From Cunninghamia lanceolata (taxonomy: Eukaryota; Streptophyta; Pinopsida; Cupressales; Cupressaceae), in the NCBI GenBank assembly GCA_027924645.1, contig BSBN01001149.1, forward strand, positions 4,278,001 through 4,342,000: a stretch of DNA of 64,000 nt, in the 5' to 3' direction. Each line of letters opens with the position of its first letter. Position 1 is the first letter of the stretch. Below are positions 11,559 to 24,100 of the stretch, piece by piece. The notes below the pieces were generated by a model. That model was not told where the DNA came from. It did no database searches and was given only the letters and a program-made list of their open reading frames with translations. The position numbers were made by a program, and so were the translations under genes.

Positions 11559-12480
11559 CCTCTTTATTGTTGTCATTATTCATGCCCTTGGAGAGTTTTA
11601 AGTGTACATCTCCATTATAAGTGCCCCAAGGAAAACTTATTCCTACTTCTAAGGGGCTTTTGGGGGGCTATTGGGGACAAGACCATGTCATGTAGTCTGT
11701 CATTAGATTTGGGTGTGAGTTAGTTATGGATAATGCTCTCAGGTCTTTTTGGTGAGTGGTTCTTAATCTATGATTGATTTATTGATGAGGGGTCAAGCTT
11801 AATTGGTTAGTTGGGCAATTTAATATTATTAAACTAGTGCCATGTTATGCGGTACTTGATTATTAAGTGATTTTAGTGTCGTATCTATTGACACTTGCAT
11901 AGGCACCTGGGGTTTGAAGCATGTTAATGAATAAATAGAGGCTTCCCAACCTTGATACATTCATTCTATGTGTATTTCACATATTTCAGACTTGTAGAGG
12001 GTGGCTACATAGAGCAACACTCATCTACCAATTCGGGGATGAAAACTCTTGGATCTAGAGATTAGAGGATGAAACCCTTTTGGTTTCTTGTAGGCAATCT
12101 CACTTAGGGATCGCATTGAGTGGAAAGCATTCTCTTTTCTATTTGTAAACTGAATTATGGGGCGGCTCAAGTAGTAGTATAGAGAAACAACTGTTCTGAT
12201 TTGGGAAAGATCTTCTACTAGGTGCGCGAGTTCTAATTAGTTTCACATTATCATTATTGTGTTCATGTAATCCAACAGATTTTATTATTTTTACTCTATT
12301 GATGTATTCCAACAGATTTTATCAATAAAATACAGCTCCAAGCTTATTGTTAGGGTTTACTCTGTTAGCATGTCAATGTGGTACATTGTTCTTTCTTTCT
12401 TGGCGTCATTTTGGGTTTTAAAGATAAATAAATAAAATATAAATTAGATAGAGGGCATCACAATATTTAACACATATGGA
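11559..12480 (+). repeat. LTR-like remnant
   Basis: No gene. Contains ATAAATAGAGGC at about 11931 and, about 100-130 bp later, GGGATGAAAACTCTTGG and GAGGATGAAACCCTTTTGG. These resemble the TATA-plus-GGACGAAAACCC layout of the other LTRs here. Ends and target duplication were not resolved. Confidence 0.45.
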
Positions 12481-12639
12481 CATAATATGAATACACGACC
12501 AAAATTCTATAAATTAGATCCAATCTTTGCAGATACGGGTCAAACATTGAATAGAGGTAAGTTAATTCCATACTACTTCCTAAAACTATCTTTGTTTTTG
12601 GAACAACTCTACTATACTTTGAAAATGTATGGGTTCATT

Positions 12640-13026
12640 TTGGAATACCATCTACTATCATATCTAACAGAGATGCTAGGTTCTTGAGCAATTTTTGGAA
12701 AGCACTTTGGTCTATGATGGACGAAAAGCTAATCAAGTCTATTACATTCCATCTTTAGGTTGATGTGTAAATAAAAGAGGTGAATAGGATGCTCATGCTT
12801 CTTCTCAAAATATATAATTTTAAGAATTATCACACTTGGGATGCAAGTCTACTTTTCATCATCCATAGCTGCCATAAAGCTCTGTACAACTCTAGCAACC
12901 ATCAACAACAAGAACTCCAACTCAAAAGGAAATTGACAAAGCTGCCAAATTCATTGAGCATGTTGCTGTACCTAATCCAAAACTTGATTGTGCTCCATGA
13001 AAATGCCTTTGTTGTCAAAAATTGAT
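12640..13026 (+). pseudogene. Ty3/gypsy integrase fragment
   Basis: Frame-broken translation NRDARFLSNFWKALWSMMDE, KLIKSITFHL, VNRMLMLLLKIYNF, TWDASLLFIIHSCHKALYNS. This matches the ...SDRDARFLS.FWK.LW...FHPQTDGQTE.VNR... core of gypsy integrases. In-frame stops replace the PQTDGQTE part. No flanking LTR pair could be assigned. Confidence 0.85.
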
Positions 13027-13040
13027 CATTTGTGTGTTAA

Positions 13041-13586
13041 AGTTGAAGTAAAAAATAGTCTTTTTCAGTCAATTTATGTGTCGTCATGTCATTGTCAAAT
13101 CTTTGTAGATTGGTCGTTGACTTTAATTTTTAATTAATAATTTTTCAAATTATTAATTGATATTTTAAAATTAAAATTATTATTGTTAAAATTATTTTTA
13201 ATTATTATTTAAAATTATTAATTGATAATTGAAAATAAAATAATTAGAAAATAAAAAATATAGAATAAGAAATATAAAAAGAAACGACGACCAAGTCAAA
13301 GAATCATCCAAGAAAAGTAGCAGTAGCCAAATCAGATAAGGACAAAAAAGAAAAGAAAAGGGAGATTGTCATGGTGTTCACAGTTTCATTGAATCAAAGA
13401 GAGTTTTCGATTTTAAAGTGTTTTTGAAGTATCTGTCATGATCAAAACAAAGGATCTGCCATGAAAGTGTCAAAATGAATTTTTAGAGCTTCATCAAGGG
13501 TTTTTGATCTGAGTCAGCAAAATCGAGAAATTGTCTAGAGTTTTAGAGTTTCATGAAAGTGTTCGCTAGACTTTGTTGGAATAAAG
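13041..13586. other. AT-rich sequence, no gene seen
   Basis: Runs of TAATTTTTAATTAATAATT-type sequence around 13120-13260, then unremarkable sequence up to the next solo LTR. Confidence 0.5.
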
Positions 13587-13591
13587 GAAAG

Positions 13592-16087
13592 TGTTGGTGT
13601 TTCAATTCGCACCTCTGGAATGCGGGTTGGAAACGGATAGCTATGCACAGATAAACTGCTCTCCTATTATGAGGGGGAGTTCCCTTTTTGCTGATGTTTG
13701 CTCAAAAGATAAATAAATCAAATTTGCCTATCTTTTTGTTTCTCAGCTGCGAGCACAAGGTTATAAAACTCTATTTCACTGCATCAGAGGTTTTTCTTTT
13801 TAAATAAACTTCTAACTACAGCTAGGCCTAAACTAAATGACAGTTTTGATCGCCTGAGTAAACACAGAGCACAGGAATCAAAAGTGGACAAGGAATGATT
13901 TGTTAACATAAAAGCTTTAATAAACTTCTTTCAGATTCACATCAGAAGACTCATTGTACTTTAAGATGAAAACTGAAATAAGATTTACACAAGCCACACA
14001 TTTGACGACAAAACTTGATGATCGTGAGATAGAAAATCAGAGCAAAAGGCAGGCATGAGACTTCTATTCCCAATATCATAAAGTTGATACAACTCCAGGA
14101 CAACAATATTGTTGCAAAAGGCAGGCATACAATACGCGATCAAACACTAGAAAACAGATTACATAGAAGTGAACAAGCACTTTGAATAACAATTCTGTAG
14201 GCTAGAATAGGCACAACAAAATATGCTATCTCTATTACCGTTATTTACAATGGGCAAGGCTGCCCTTATTTATACTAAATCAAACGAGTAGGGAACCCTA
14301 AAATCTCCTTGATTTTATCTAACTAACTTGCCAACTCGCAAGCTTTATTTCTATTCTAAGACAAAGATTACAACTAACAACTGCTTTAAAGCAAAAAAAA
14401 ATGCTCCAACTAATACAAAGTGATTTTTTGCTATTTTGAGGATGGATAAGGTTTGGATGAAAGCAAATGCTTTAAAACAAAAAGCATTGAGTTAAAGCTA
14501 CTTTCTTTTGAGACACATCCCCATCTTTATTGCTGCTTTATTGGTGATGTCATCCACTGGTATTTTTGGAAATAATATCTTCTAAAAAGTTGATTTTGAG
14601 AAAAAAGGTTGGCACATGGTTTTGTAGACAATCCCGTTTTGAAGCAACCCAGATTGTCGGATTTTGAAAAAGCGGAGGATTTCTCGAAAAAGTTGCAAAA
14701 AAGCAGATTCTCGGAAAAATAAAATTTCCCAATCTTCAAGAGGATGAAGTTCTGGATGGACCCATCTCGATGAAAATTGAAAAAGCTCCAGTCCTGTTTC
14801 TGAAAAATGATCTCCTAGAAAAATGGACCTTGAAAAAGCGTGCCTCTGTGCTTCCCAATCCTGAAACCACGAAGAACACTGAAAAAGCACTTCGTTTGGG
14901 CTCTCAAATCTACATGAGAAGAAAAATATGCTTTCTCCCTCTGGATGCAACCTGCAAAAATAATGAATAAAAGCGACCAAAAGCTTGTCTTTATAGAACT
15001 TTAGGGGGAAAAAGCAACTTTCTTTGTGAAAGAATAAAGCTTGAATCTTATCCATGAAGAAAGCATCTTTTAAAGCACAAATCCAAGTAGATATACTCGA
15101 ATAGGAAGAATCCCTATTTTATAGCTGCCTATGGCTTCATGTGTGAGATGATGAAAAATATCTCCTTTGATGATGTCGTCAATCACGCGAAGTTGCAAAA
15201 GTGTTAGCTAATTTTTACTTCGTTTCGACACTTTTGCACTCGTTCTGACTCCAGTATGGCCTGCCTCTGAATTCAACAAGACGACAAATTGTGACCATTT
15301 GACTGAAAAAGCTAACTAATCATGGCACCTTGAAGATTTATTAATTCTGATTTCATTGCCAGCGTCAAACTGACGATCTGACGATGTTTGACTGCAAATC
15401 TGACTTTTGGAAACTGTCGCTGGACGAAGGATGAACTGGATAGCCTGGGTATATCTGACGTGGATTCGAACTTTTCAGGTCTTGTTGACCAAAATGACTG
15501 CTTTTCTCAACTCGGAAACTGACTGACGGAGGCATTTTTAACATTTTCTTGAAAAACGCAAAAGAAATCTAAGTCTGGTGGGATGAGTGCCCCCAGCCTC
15601 CTGGGGCGCCCAAGATTTCTAGACTCAACCAATTTTGTGGATTTTTCAACATTTCTTCTCATTCCGGATCCATCATGTTCCGTTCTCTGCGTCTCGTCAT
15701 TTGACGACTGCTTGACTTTTCTGCGTTAGCTGAACAACCCAGAAGACTTGAAACTGATCTTTGGCAGATGAAATTACTCCATTGATGGCTCCGGAGCTCG
15801 TGCTTTGCCTTCTGAAAAAGCATAATTGACCCAGTAGAGAAAACATGACCTTTTGCAGATTCCGTCTGGACCACCTTGATCGTGAAGCGAAATCAGCGAA
15901 TCAGAATCAGGCACGACAGCCAAATCAGAGATTCTATTTTTAGAAAATTTTGCCACCATGTATATCTCAAGAAACCTAGAAAACCTAATTTGACGTCTAT
16001 TTTTAGAAATTTTGACTTTTTGACGAAAAATTTCTAGACCTTCACAAAATGCCTTAATGAAGCAAAAATTGTTGATTGGGTACAACA
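13592..16087 (+). mobile_element. Solo LTR with TSD GAAAG
   Basis: Starts TGTTGGTGTTTCAATTCGCA and ends GATTGGGTACAACA. Flanked by perfect GAAAG repeats (13587-13591 and 16088-16092). It contains CTTATTTATACT near 14268 and two copies of CAAAAGGCAGGCAT (14043 and 14115). It belongs to the same family as the copies near 17129 (minus) and 28749 (plus), which share the AATTTGCACC start. No coding capacity. Confidence 0.87.
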
Positions 16088-16429
16088 GAAAGCATCATTT
16101 GAATCAAATTGTCGAGAGTTGTCTTTTAGAAAAGTATATTTTTAGCCCTCTCTAAAAATAGCTCGTCATCATTTTTGATTAAGAGCATATTTTGAGTTTG
16201 CAAATTTTTGATCAAAGTCCACACTATCTCTGGATTTTCACTATTTTTGGTGTCCTTTATTTATAACATGGAATCAGTTATTGATAGATCATCTCTCATC
16301 ATGCGAGAGACGCGAGTTGTTGATGGAGAATTGTAATAATTTTGATTGTCAGTTGAACTGGCAATCATATTAGAATTAGCAAATGAGATAATTTGTAATA
16401 AAACTTGCACATCATGCAAGCAGTCATAG

Positions 16430-17129
16430 CTAGAGCTGAAGTCTAATTAATTTATTTTCATGTAATTCTTTGTAAATAGTATAATTAGGTGCAATTTGCA
16501 CTTATATGACTAATGGTAATTCTCATATTTGCACATCATTGAAATTGCTGTTCAGTGTTATTGTCAATCTGGAATTTGTTATCCATTCAATGGGATATAG
16601 TATGCCTACTTTGGTTCTAAATTACTATTGAAGTATTCTATCTTATGTGTTAATGTACCTTTATGAGTTGTATATCACTTAACAATTAGTAAAAGCTTTG
16701 TATTGTAGTAATTTTAGGGTCAGTCTCTTGTAGCTTAGAATGCAACGATTGTGTTTAGCTTATAATATTTGGTGTCATTTAATGCTTACGTGTACTTGCT
16801 TTGTTTAGTCCTGCTTTTAGCTGAGCAACACAAGCGTGTAATTATAGGATTTAGTTTTAGTCAAAAAACATAAAATCCTATGCCTTGTTGAAAAAGTTTC
16901 TCAACATTTTCCACCAGGCAAACCTAAAAGGATCATATTTAAAGTTTATTCAGCTTAAACGTGAAATCCCTTGATAAAACATTGTAAAAATTGTATATTG
17001 CAAGTACATATTGTTTATAGTAGGTTAATTTTTATTTTACAGGGAACTCCTTTTAATTCAAAGAGCAGTTTTACTGCACATTTATTTTGTTTTGTGTTGC
17101 ACTGAAAGGTGCAAATTAAAATGCTAACA
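16430..17129 (-). repeat. LTR copy, minus orientation, same family as 13592-16087
   Basis: On the minus strand it starts TGTTAGCATTTTAATTTGCA and shows the same order of motifs as 28749-29450: the GTGCAACACAAAAC box, the TCAGCTAAAAGCAG box, and the CCATTCAATGG region. The lower boundary was not resolved; sequence back to 16093 may belong to it. Confidence 0.65.
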
Positions 17130-18005
17130 CATATCTAACACATTCAATAACATTTGCAAATTTCTGCAAAAAACCAATGCTAGGTACAAGCAGAGCCATG
17201 ATCAGCACACAAGTTCAAAGTTGTTGACTTAGCATGACTTCATTTGCAGTAAATGTAACTTGAGTGTTGAGAATTTTCTGTTCAAGCATTTTTGAAATTT
17301 CCTCATGATTGGGTCTTCTTATTTTTAACATCCATTTTTCTTCTGCTCAACAAGCTGGCTTAACATATTGGGAATAACAGTCATTTAACTTCCTCGTTTA
17401 TACTTTATAAGATCATTTGATGTTTATTCCAGCGTGGAATTCTTTTGTTAGGTAGTTTTCACTTGTAATATAAAATAATTTTTTCTCTTATAAAGACTCT
17501 TCTTAAACCACCTAGAACTCGGCTTACATTTCCCTGCCTTTTCCCTCTCTTTTCCTACTTTTAATATATGGAAAAGCAACTTGTACCTGTTACTACTTGT
17601 TGACAAAGAAATACAGAAAATTTTGTTTTGAACTCTCATGTCATTGACATATGTTCTGATTTGTGTGATTTATTTGCTATAAACAAATGTCAACAGAAAT
17701 TTTAAATGATGGAAATCCTTCTTTCTTTTTAATCGAGGTCAAGGGATCTTGGTTTTAGTAGAACAGTTGAACAGAGTAGATAAGTTAGCCAATAAACAAT
17801 GTTTGTACCTATAGAAGACTGTTCAGCTTCAGAAATTCTGAGAAATTGATAGAAAGAGTTTCATTGCGGATTTTCTGTTAGTGTGACTAGGTGCCAACAT
17901 GTAGATTAGTAACATAACTCAATTTATTTACATGAAAATTTTGAATTATCTCTGCTACTTTGTTCTATATAATGTTGGCTGCCTAAAGATTAGATGTTTT
18001 AACAG
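17130..18005 (+). other. TOP3A intron sequence, no other feature seen
   Basis: AT-rich with no repeat ends recognised. Ends in the acceptor of the first visible TOP3A exon. Confidence 0.6.
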
Positions 18006-18185
18006 GCAATAGTGCAAGATCAACAAGGGCATCCTGTATGGGGATCATATGCACAGCGGCTTCTTAACCCTGAAGAAGATCTTTGGAGAAATCCTGGCAA
18101 TGGAGGTCATGATGACAAAGCACATCCACCTATTCACCCAACTAAATTTTCAGCAGGGGAATCAAGTTGGACTCCAGATCACAAG
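18006..18185 (+). CDS. TOP3A: TOP3A exon (visible exon 1)
   Basis: Sixty codons, phase 0 at both ends, bounded by ...TTTTAACAG and GTAAGT. Encodes [20 protein letters not shown] and the [15 protein letters not shown] motif of the type IA core. A 238-bp intron follows. Confidence 0.93.
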
Positions 18186-21100
18186 GTAAGTTGTACGCTC
18201 TGTATTAAGCATTTAAATAAGGCTCTGAGATTTTTTGTCCGTTGAGACTGTATATATTTTGTTAGGAGTAAAGAGGAAAAGATGGGTAAATTGACTCCAT
18301 CTTATGTATTGTATATAAATCAAAACACTAGAGAAAGATTTAGGCAGATAATACATTATGTCATTGTGGATGTATAAAATTATTATCTTCCTTGAATCTA
18401 TAACTTAATTCTGCTTTCTCCAGAGGCTTTATGAACTGGTTGTACGGCATTTCCTTGCTTGTGTATCACAACCTGCTTTAGGTGCTGGGACGACAGTTGA
18501 CATTGATATTGCCGGTGAGAAGTTTTCAGCTTCTGGTCTGATGATTCTAATGGTAAGGATTATTCAATTTCTGCCTATATTTATTTCAAAAAATGATTCA
18601 TGTTAATGATTAAAAGCAATGCATGTCAAAATCAGAGCATTGTAAGTCTAGCTCTTCATATTCTGACATGGAGACATAATATAACTTATTATACCCTCCA
18701 GTCTGCTTTGACATTACATTTCTTAGTCAGTAATAGCTTAGCCCGAACCTGTGCACCTTCATCTAAATGCATAATAATCCATGTAACAAAGAGCTTCTAT
18801 AAGTACTTTTATATCTCATTGTTTGGGCAAAAGAGAAGTGAAAAATGGATTGCATGCAAAACAACCCAAGCAAACTTTTCATAGAACCACATGACACCAA
18901 ATTAAATTGCCCTGCAATGGATAGGATGATATAAGATATATAAGATCCATTGGCGAACTTGACTTTACAATAGCCTGGCCATTTTACTATTCATGGAACC
19001 AGCCCTGTCATGTCCCCTTATCAGAATTAAAACATTTTGGAGACCCATAGCCTATTCATTTATTTCTCGTAGTCTAAGGAATAAAGTTAGGGAAATAATT
19101 TAATAATAATATTCTAAGTTAGTCCTAGTAACTTGACTTTATAACATTGTAAAGGAAAACTTAAGTATTATTATTATTATTTTAATAAAGTGAACATTAT
19201 GTAATATTTTATTAAAATGTTTTAAGTGAACACTTTGGAGGGAAAAGGAAATTCAAATTAAAAGAGCCAAAAAGAAGTCTATAAAAGGAGGAGAATTGCA
19301 TAGAAGAAAGCATCTATTGTTTATTGAAATCAAACTCTTTTCTCAGAGCTTGAGCACTTGTGTTCATCTTCTTAGCCAAGGACGAAAACCCTTTGGTGTG
19401 TGGGAATTTTGAAGACGAAAAGCCTCTTGGTTTCCAGTTGGAATTGGAGGACGAAAACCCTCTTGTCCTTCTGAGGTGATTTTATCCAGGAATCACATTG
19501 GAGCTGAAAGATTGAAGTCATTTCTAGTTTTAGTTTGGTAAAAGAAGATTTTGAGGGTATTTTAGTGTGTTGAAGGATCGAAGATTCAAGTTCCAGATTT
19601 TGAGTGAAGGATAGATATTTCATTTGTTGTTGTGTAGCAAGTCCTTATCGCTGGTCATTGTTGTGTTCATTTTTAATAGCCACCGTACATCTGCAGACAA
19701 TTATACCTCATCTTTTGGTGCCATACTAATCTTGCAGTAAGCTACCGTACCATTCAGGATTTGCAAGGGTTTGCTGCACCAATATTCACTAGGCTGTATG
19801 ATTTGTATCTGAGTTTTAGTCGCAACATTATTTGGAGATTGCCGTACCATTTTGGGTACTTATTCACCAAAAATATTGTAAGTGCCTTTATGCATCTGAG
19901 CAAATTGATTGGTCTTTGCATAAGATTTATGCCATTCATCAGCTGTAATGATACTTTTTATATCAACATTTAATCAATGTTTAGATTGCTGCAATATCAA
20001 TAATATGAGTGTGGAGTTAAGAGTTTCAGTAGTTTAATATTGTTGTTTTCTTGCTGCCGTTATTATTCCATAATATTCGAGTATTGCATAAGTCATAAAA
20101 TACAAGAAAATTATAGGGTTTGTGAATATATTGAAAAGGGACATTACAAGTCCAATCAAAATACTGGTCCTAGCTAGCACGTGTAGGCCATATCTTGCGA
20201 GTTGTCCTTATCTAATGTATGCCTTCAACCTTGATTTCTCACCTAATCTATATAGAACATTTCAGTCATAAGAGAACAATTTATCATTGTGCCAAAATGG
20301 ATCACAAACTTTGTTTCAGGTTGAAACCTGCCTTGCTTTCTTGTGGCAAGATAAATTGGGGTGAATTTTTGTTGAGGGAAATTTCAGATGTCTTTCCCTA
20401 TCTTATTGGCTTTCGCTGTTTTCTCCCTATACACATACTTGGTATGAAGCCAAATTTGCTTTGGGTAGGGGGCTTGCCTAGGGAAAACCCAGGATGTTTC
20501 TGGCCCAAACCTAGGGCATTATTGGTGCTATTTGCTCTCCAAAAACAATGAATTTTTAAGAAAGCTATAGGTTTGCACTTGGAAAAAAAACTATAACAAT
20601 TTTGTAATGTCCCTTTTTTGGTCCATTCCAACATTCTTGGAAAGCTCCAAGATTATTAGAGAATTCCATCATCCTTGGAGAGCGCCAACTTTCTATCAAA
20701 GAAAGACCTATGCACTTATGGTGTTGGAGTTATCAAGGAAGTATAATTGGTCCATTTTAATATTTCCTGTAGATGTTGGGATGTGCAAAAAATAATTAAA
20801 TAATTAACTTAAGTTGTCGAAAAGTGATTTTGAGTTATATTTTAAAAGACAACTTAAGGTGTTCGAATAAAGTGTCACTAGCTCCATGGTGCAAAAAGGT
20901 GGTCAACATGACATTTTATTATATTTTTCTAATTTTGAGGAGATAAGTGAGCAAAAAGAAATAATATTATTTTATTTCTTTGAAAAGGTTATAAAAGGGA
21001 GGTTTGTCTTCATAAATCCACTTCTTGGTTATTCATTTCTATTTGCTTTGGAAAATGAACGTGAGCTCTTATTTGCTTGAGGACGAAAACCCTTTGGTGA

Positions 21101-24100
21101 ATTCAGTTTCGAGGATGAAAACCCTCCTAGTTAATTGAGTCATTTCACTTAGTATGATTTTGAGTTTTTCAATTTTATTTGGAGATTTTGATGTGTTTTT
21201 GATTGATGTTTGAGTTTCTTGATGATTGATTGATTCTAGCTAGTTGCAACATGCTTTTTTGAGTTTGAAGGGGCCGCACCATTTTCAATTGCTGGCTGTA
21301 CCAATCTGCTGTACCTGGCCATACTTTTCTGTCCTTTCAGGCTGTACAGTTTATGAGTACCAAATGTACCCTTTTAATTTTGATGTGTTTTTGATTGATG
21401 TTTGAGTTTCTTGATGATTGATTGATTCTATCTAGTTGCAACATGCTTCTTTGAGTTTGAAGGGGCCGTACCATTTTCAATTGCTGGCTGTACCAATCTG
21501 CTGTACCTGGCCATACTTTTCTGTCCTTTCAGGCTGTACAGTTTGTGAGTACCAAATGTACCCTTTTAATCCAAGCCGTACACCTCCAATGTGAGGCATG
21601 TGAATCTAAGGTTGAGTCACTACTGATTAATGATAAAAAATGCTCTTCTTTTTCAGCCATATATCCTATACTTGCTGCCGTGCTTTTTTTGGGAGTGTTT
21701 GTAGGCATTTGAAGGATCTTTGATAGGCCGTACTGTTGTGTTTAAGGGCTTTACACTCTTTTTATACCTGTAGCAGTAAGTTTGGTTCTCTGGGGGTGCT
21801 GTACTATCATCATAGGGGTCATACACTTCAGTGATGTCAAATTATGCAGAGTGTGATGTCTATCTAGGTGGGTGCAACATTTGTTCTTCAGTTCCAATGT
21901 GTTAATCACACTTACATACTTAGTTGCAACATATTTTGGGCATGATTATTCCTAGTTGGATTTGCTACTGATTATCTTGCTGATTATTATGGACTAATCC
22001 TTGTTGCAGCAATTGATACTTTCTGGTTATTATATCTTTGTATATTGTTCTTAGAATTTCAGTTTGAAATATCAGTAGTTCATATGTCATGCTCATTGTA
22101 AATCTGGATGGTCATCTGCCAGATAGTAGTTGCATAATGATCATATTGTAAAAACTGGATGTTATATTGCCAGTAGTTTGCATTTCATCATTGTAAGGTC
22201 TTGGTCCATTCACCGCTAGACCTAATTGCATTTGCATTTTGTATAGCCCGTTTTGGCATTGATCAAGCTTGCCTTGCTATCAACCAATTTGGCTTGATCA
22301 TACTTGTTGGAATCTGCCAGTAGCTTTCTACATTTAAGCATACTTGTCTGCCAAAGAGGTGTAGATATGGGTTGGCTCTGTCGCCTGTATGCTTTGGTCG
22401 GCTATGTTGTAATGTCCCCAATTTTCCTACACCTAAGGAATAATAATTATTTTAATTATTTAATGTTACCTGGCAAAAGGTGCTAAGTTTAAAAGCTAAT
22501 ATTAAATAATTATATTAAAAGGTTATAAAGTGACTTAAAGTCAAACCAATAAAGTCACTTTATAATATTAAGTTAAGTGTTTTAGGTGGGGAAAATTAAA
22601 AAGGTCCTTTGAAAGAAGTAATATGAAGAGTCAAAAGGAAATAATATTATATTCTCTCAAAAAAGTTATAAAAGGACAATGGGAGCTCATTTGGAGGCAT
22701 GCTTGGAATTTGTATTGTTACTTTGTGGGATTGAACCTGCATGTTCTTCCATTTTTTTCTACCTTCTTGTGGACGGAAACCCACTCGAAGAAGATCAGTT
22801 TCGGTAATGAGATATCTACCCTAGCTGGTGATGGTGGTTTCTACTTCAGGGAACCAATGGAGCTCAATGGAGATAGAAGATTTGATGGAGTTTTGTTGTT
22901 TTTGATTGTGTGGAGTTGTTTGTAATCAGTCTTAATACATTTTTGGTGTGTTATTTTGAGAGTTATTTGATGTTCCTGAATTTTCTTAGCCTGGTCGTAC
23001 ACTCCCTAGCCGTACAGCTAAAATCACATTTTGGAGCATTCATATATAATAGAAGTTTGTTTGATATTTGCTTTTGATGGTGTCTTTGTATGAGGGAATC
23101 AACTCTTTCTAGATCATTTTTGAGGAGTCCAAAGGCAAGGAAAGATTATTAGTTGCCATTCGTACCTCAGAATGGGCCGTACAGTGCAAATTGTAAGAAT
23201 GTAAAGATAAAAATATTGGTGATGAGTTTGTGATTCAATCTTTTTGCAATGTTTTTGTAGTCCCTAGGCGCCGACATTCTTCTTCTTTAAGAGTTTAAAA
23301 GCTAAGTTTGAATTTTGGTGAGCATCCGTACTCCCAGGCTATACGGAACTGTATGAAGGTGATTATTTTGAAAGTGATCAATCTCAATTAATTTGGAGCT
23401 GTTATTAATTGGATACTCCTTGCATGGTGTAAACATTGAAATTTGTGCAGTTTTAGTATCATTTGGAGTATTGTGTGATGCTATATTTTCTACCATATCC
23501 ATTTAGGAGCCGTACCATGCAGATGGGTCGACTCAGATTAGAAATTATTGCGTGATGCTTTTGTGGTTACGTTTGTTTGGGATCTCATTGCCTTGTCTTG
23601 ACGGCTCTTCTAAGACTAATTTCAATGATTTTGGTACAAGTTTGAAAAATGCTGTAAGTAATCCGTACTGCATAGTACTGTACGTACCTATAGGTGTATT
23701 TGCTTGGTTTCAAATGAAGTCTTCAATGCAATAGGTCATCATTAGTATTCATTGGGTGTATTTTTGATGTATCAATAAGGTTGGAGAAGAGAGTGCTCAG
23801 AGTTTTTCTGCAGTGTGAATTTGACTTCATGATTGGGTGTCCTTGTTGTCGTATAGCAATAGTTATGGTCTGTGTAGAGAGCAGTCCTAGCTGGGTCTGA
23901 TATTAAATTGGCAGTGATTAGGCCTTAAAGCAATGCTATTGTGGACTGTATCATCAGTTGGGGTGTTTGTTGCATCATGGGTATGTAATGCTATATGATA
24001 AGAGAGTCTTATAGTTGAAAGAAACCACAGTTTTCTAGCAGGATATTTTGATCAGATATGAATTGCACTGCCTCAGAATTGGATAGTTAGGATATGAGTT

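Noticed and set aside
14527..15055. Overlapping minus-strand open frames (up to 157 codons)
   Set aside because: They lie wholly inside the GAAAG-flanked solo LTR and have no recognisable similarity.
1..18005. Searched for the upstream TOP3A exon with the S-Y-P-R-T-E active site
   Set aside because: No such motif with splice sites was seen; it is probably beyond the window.
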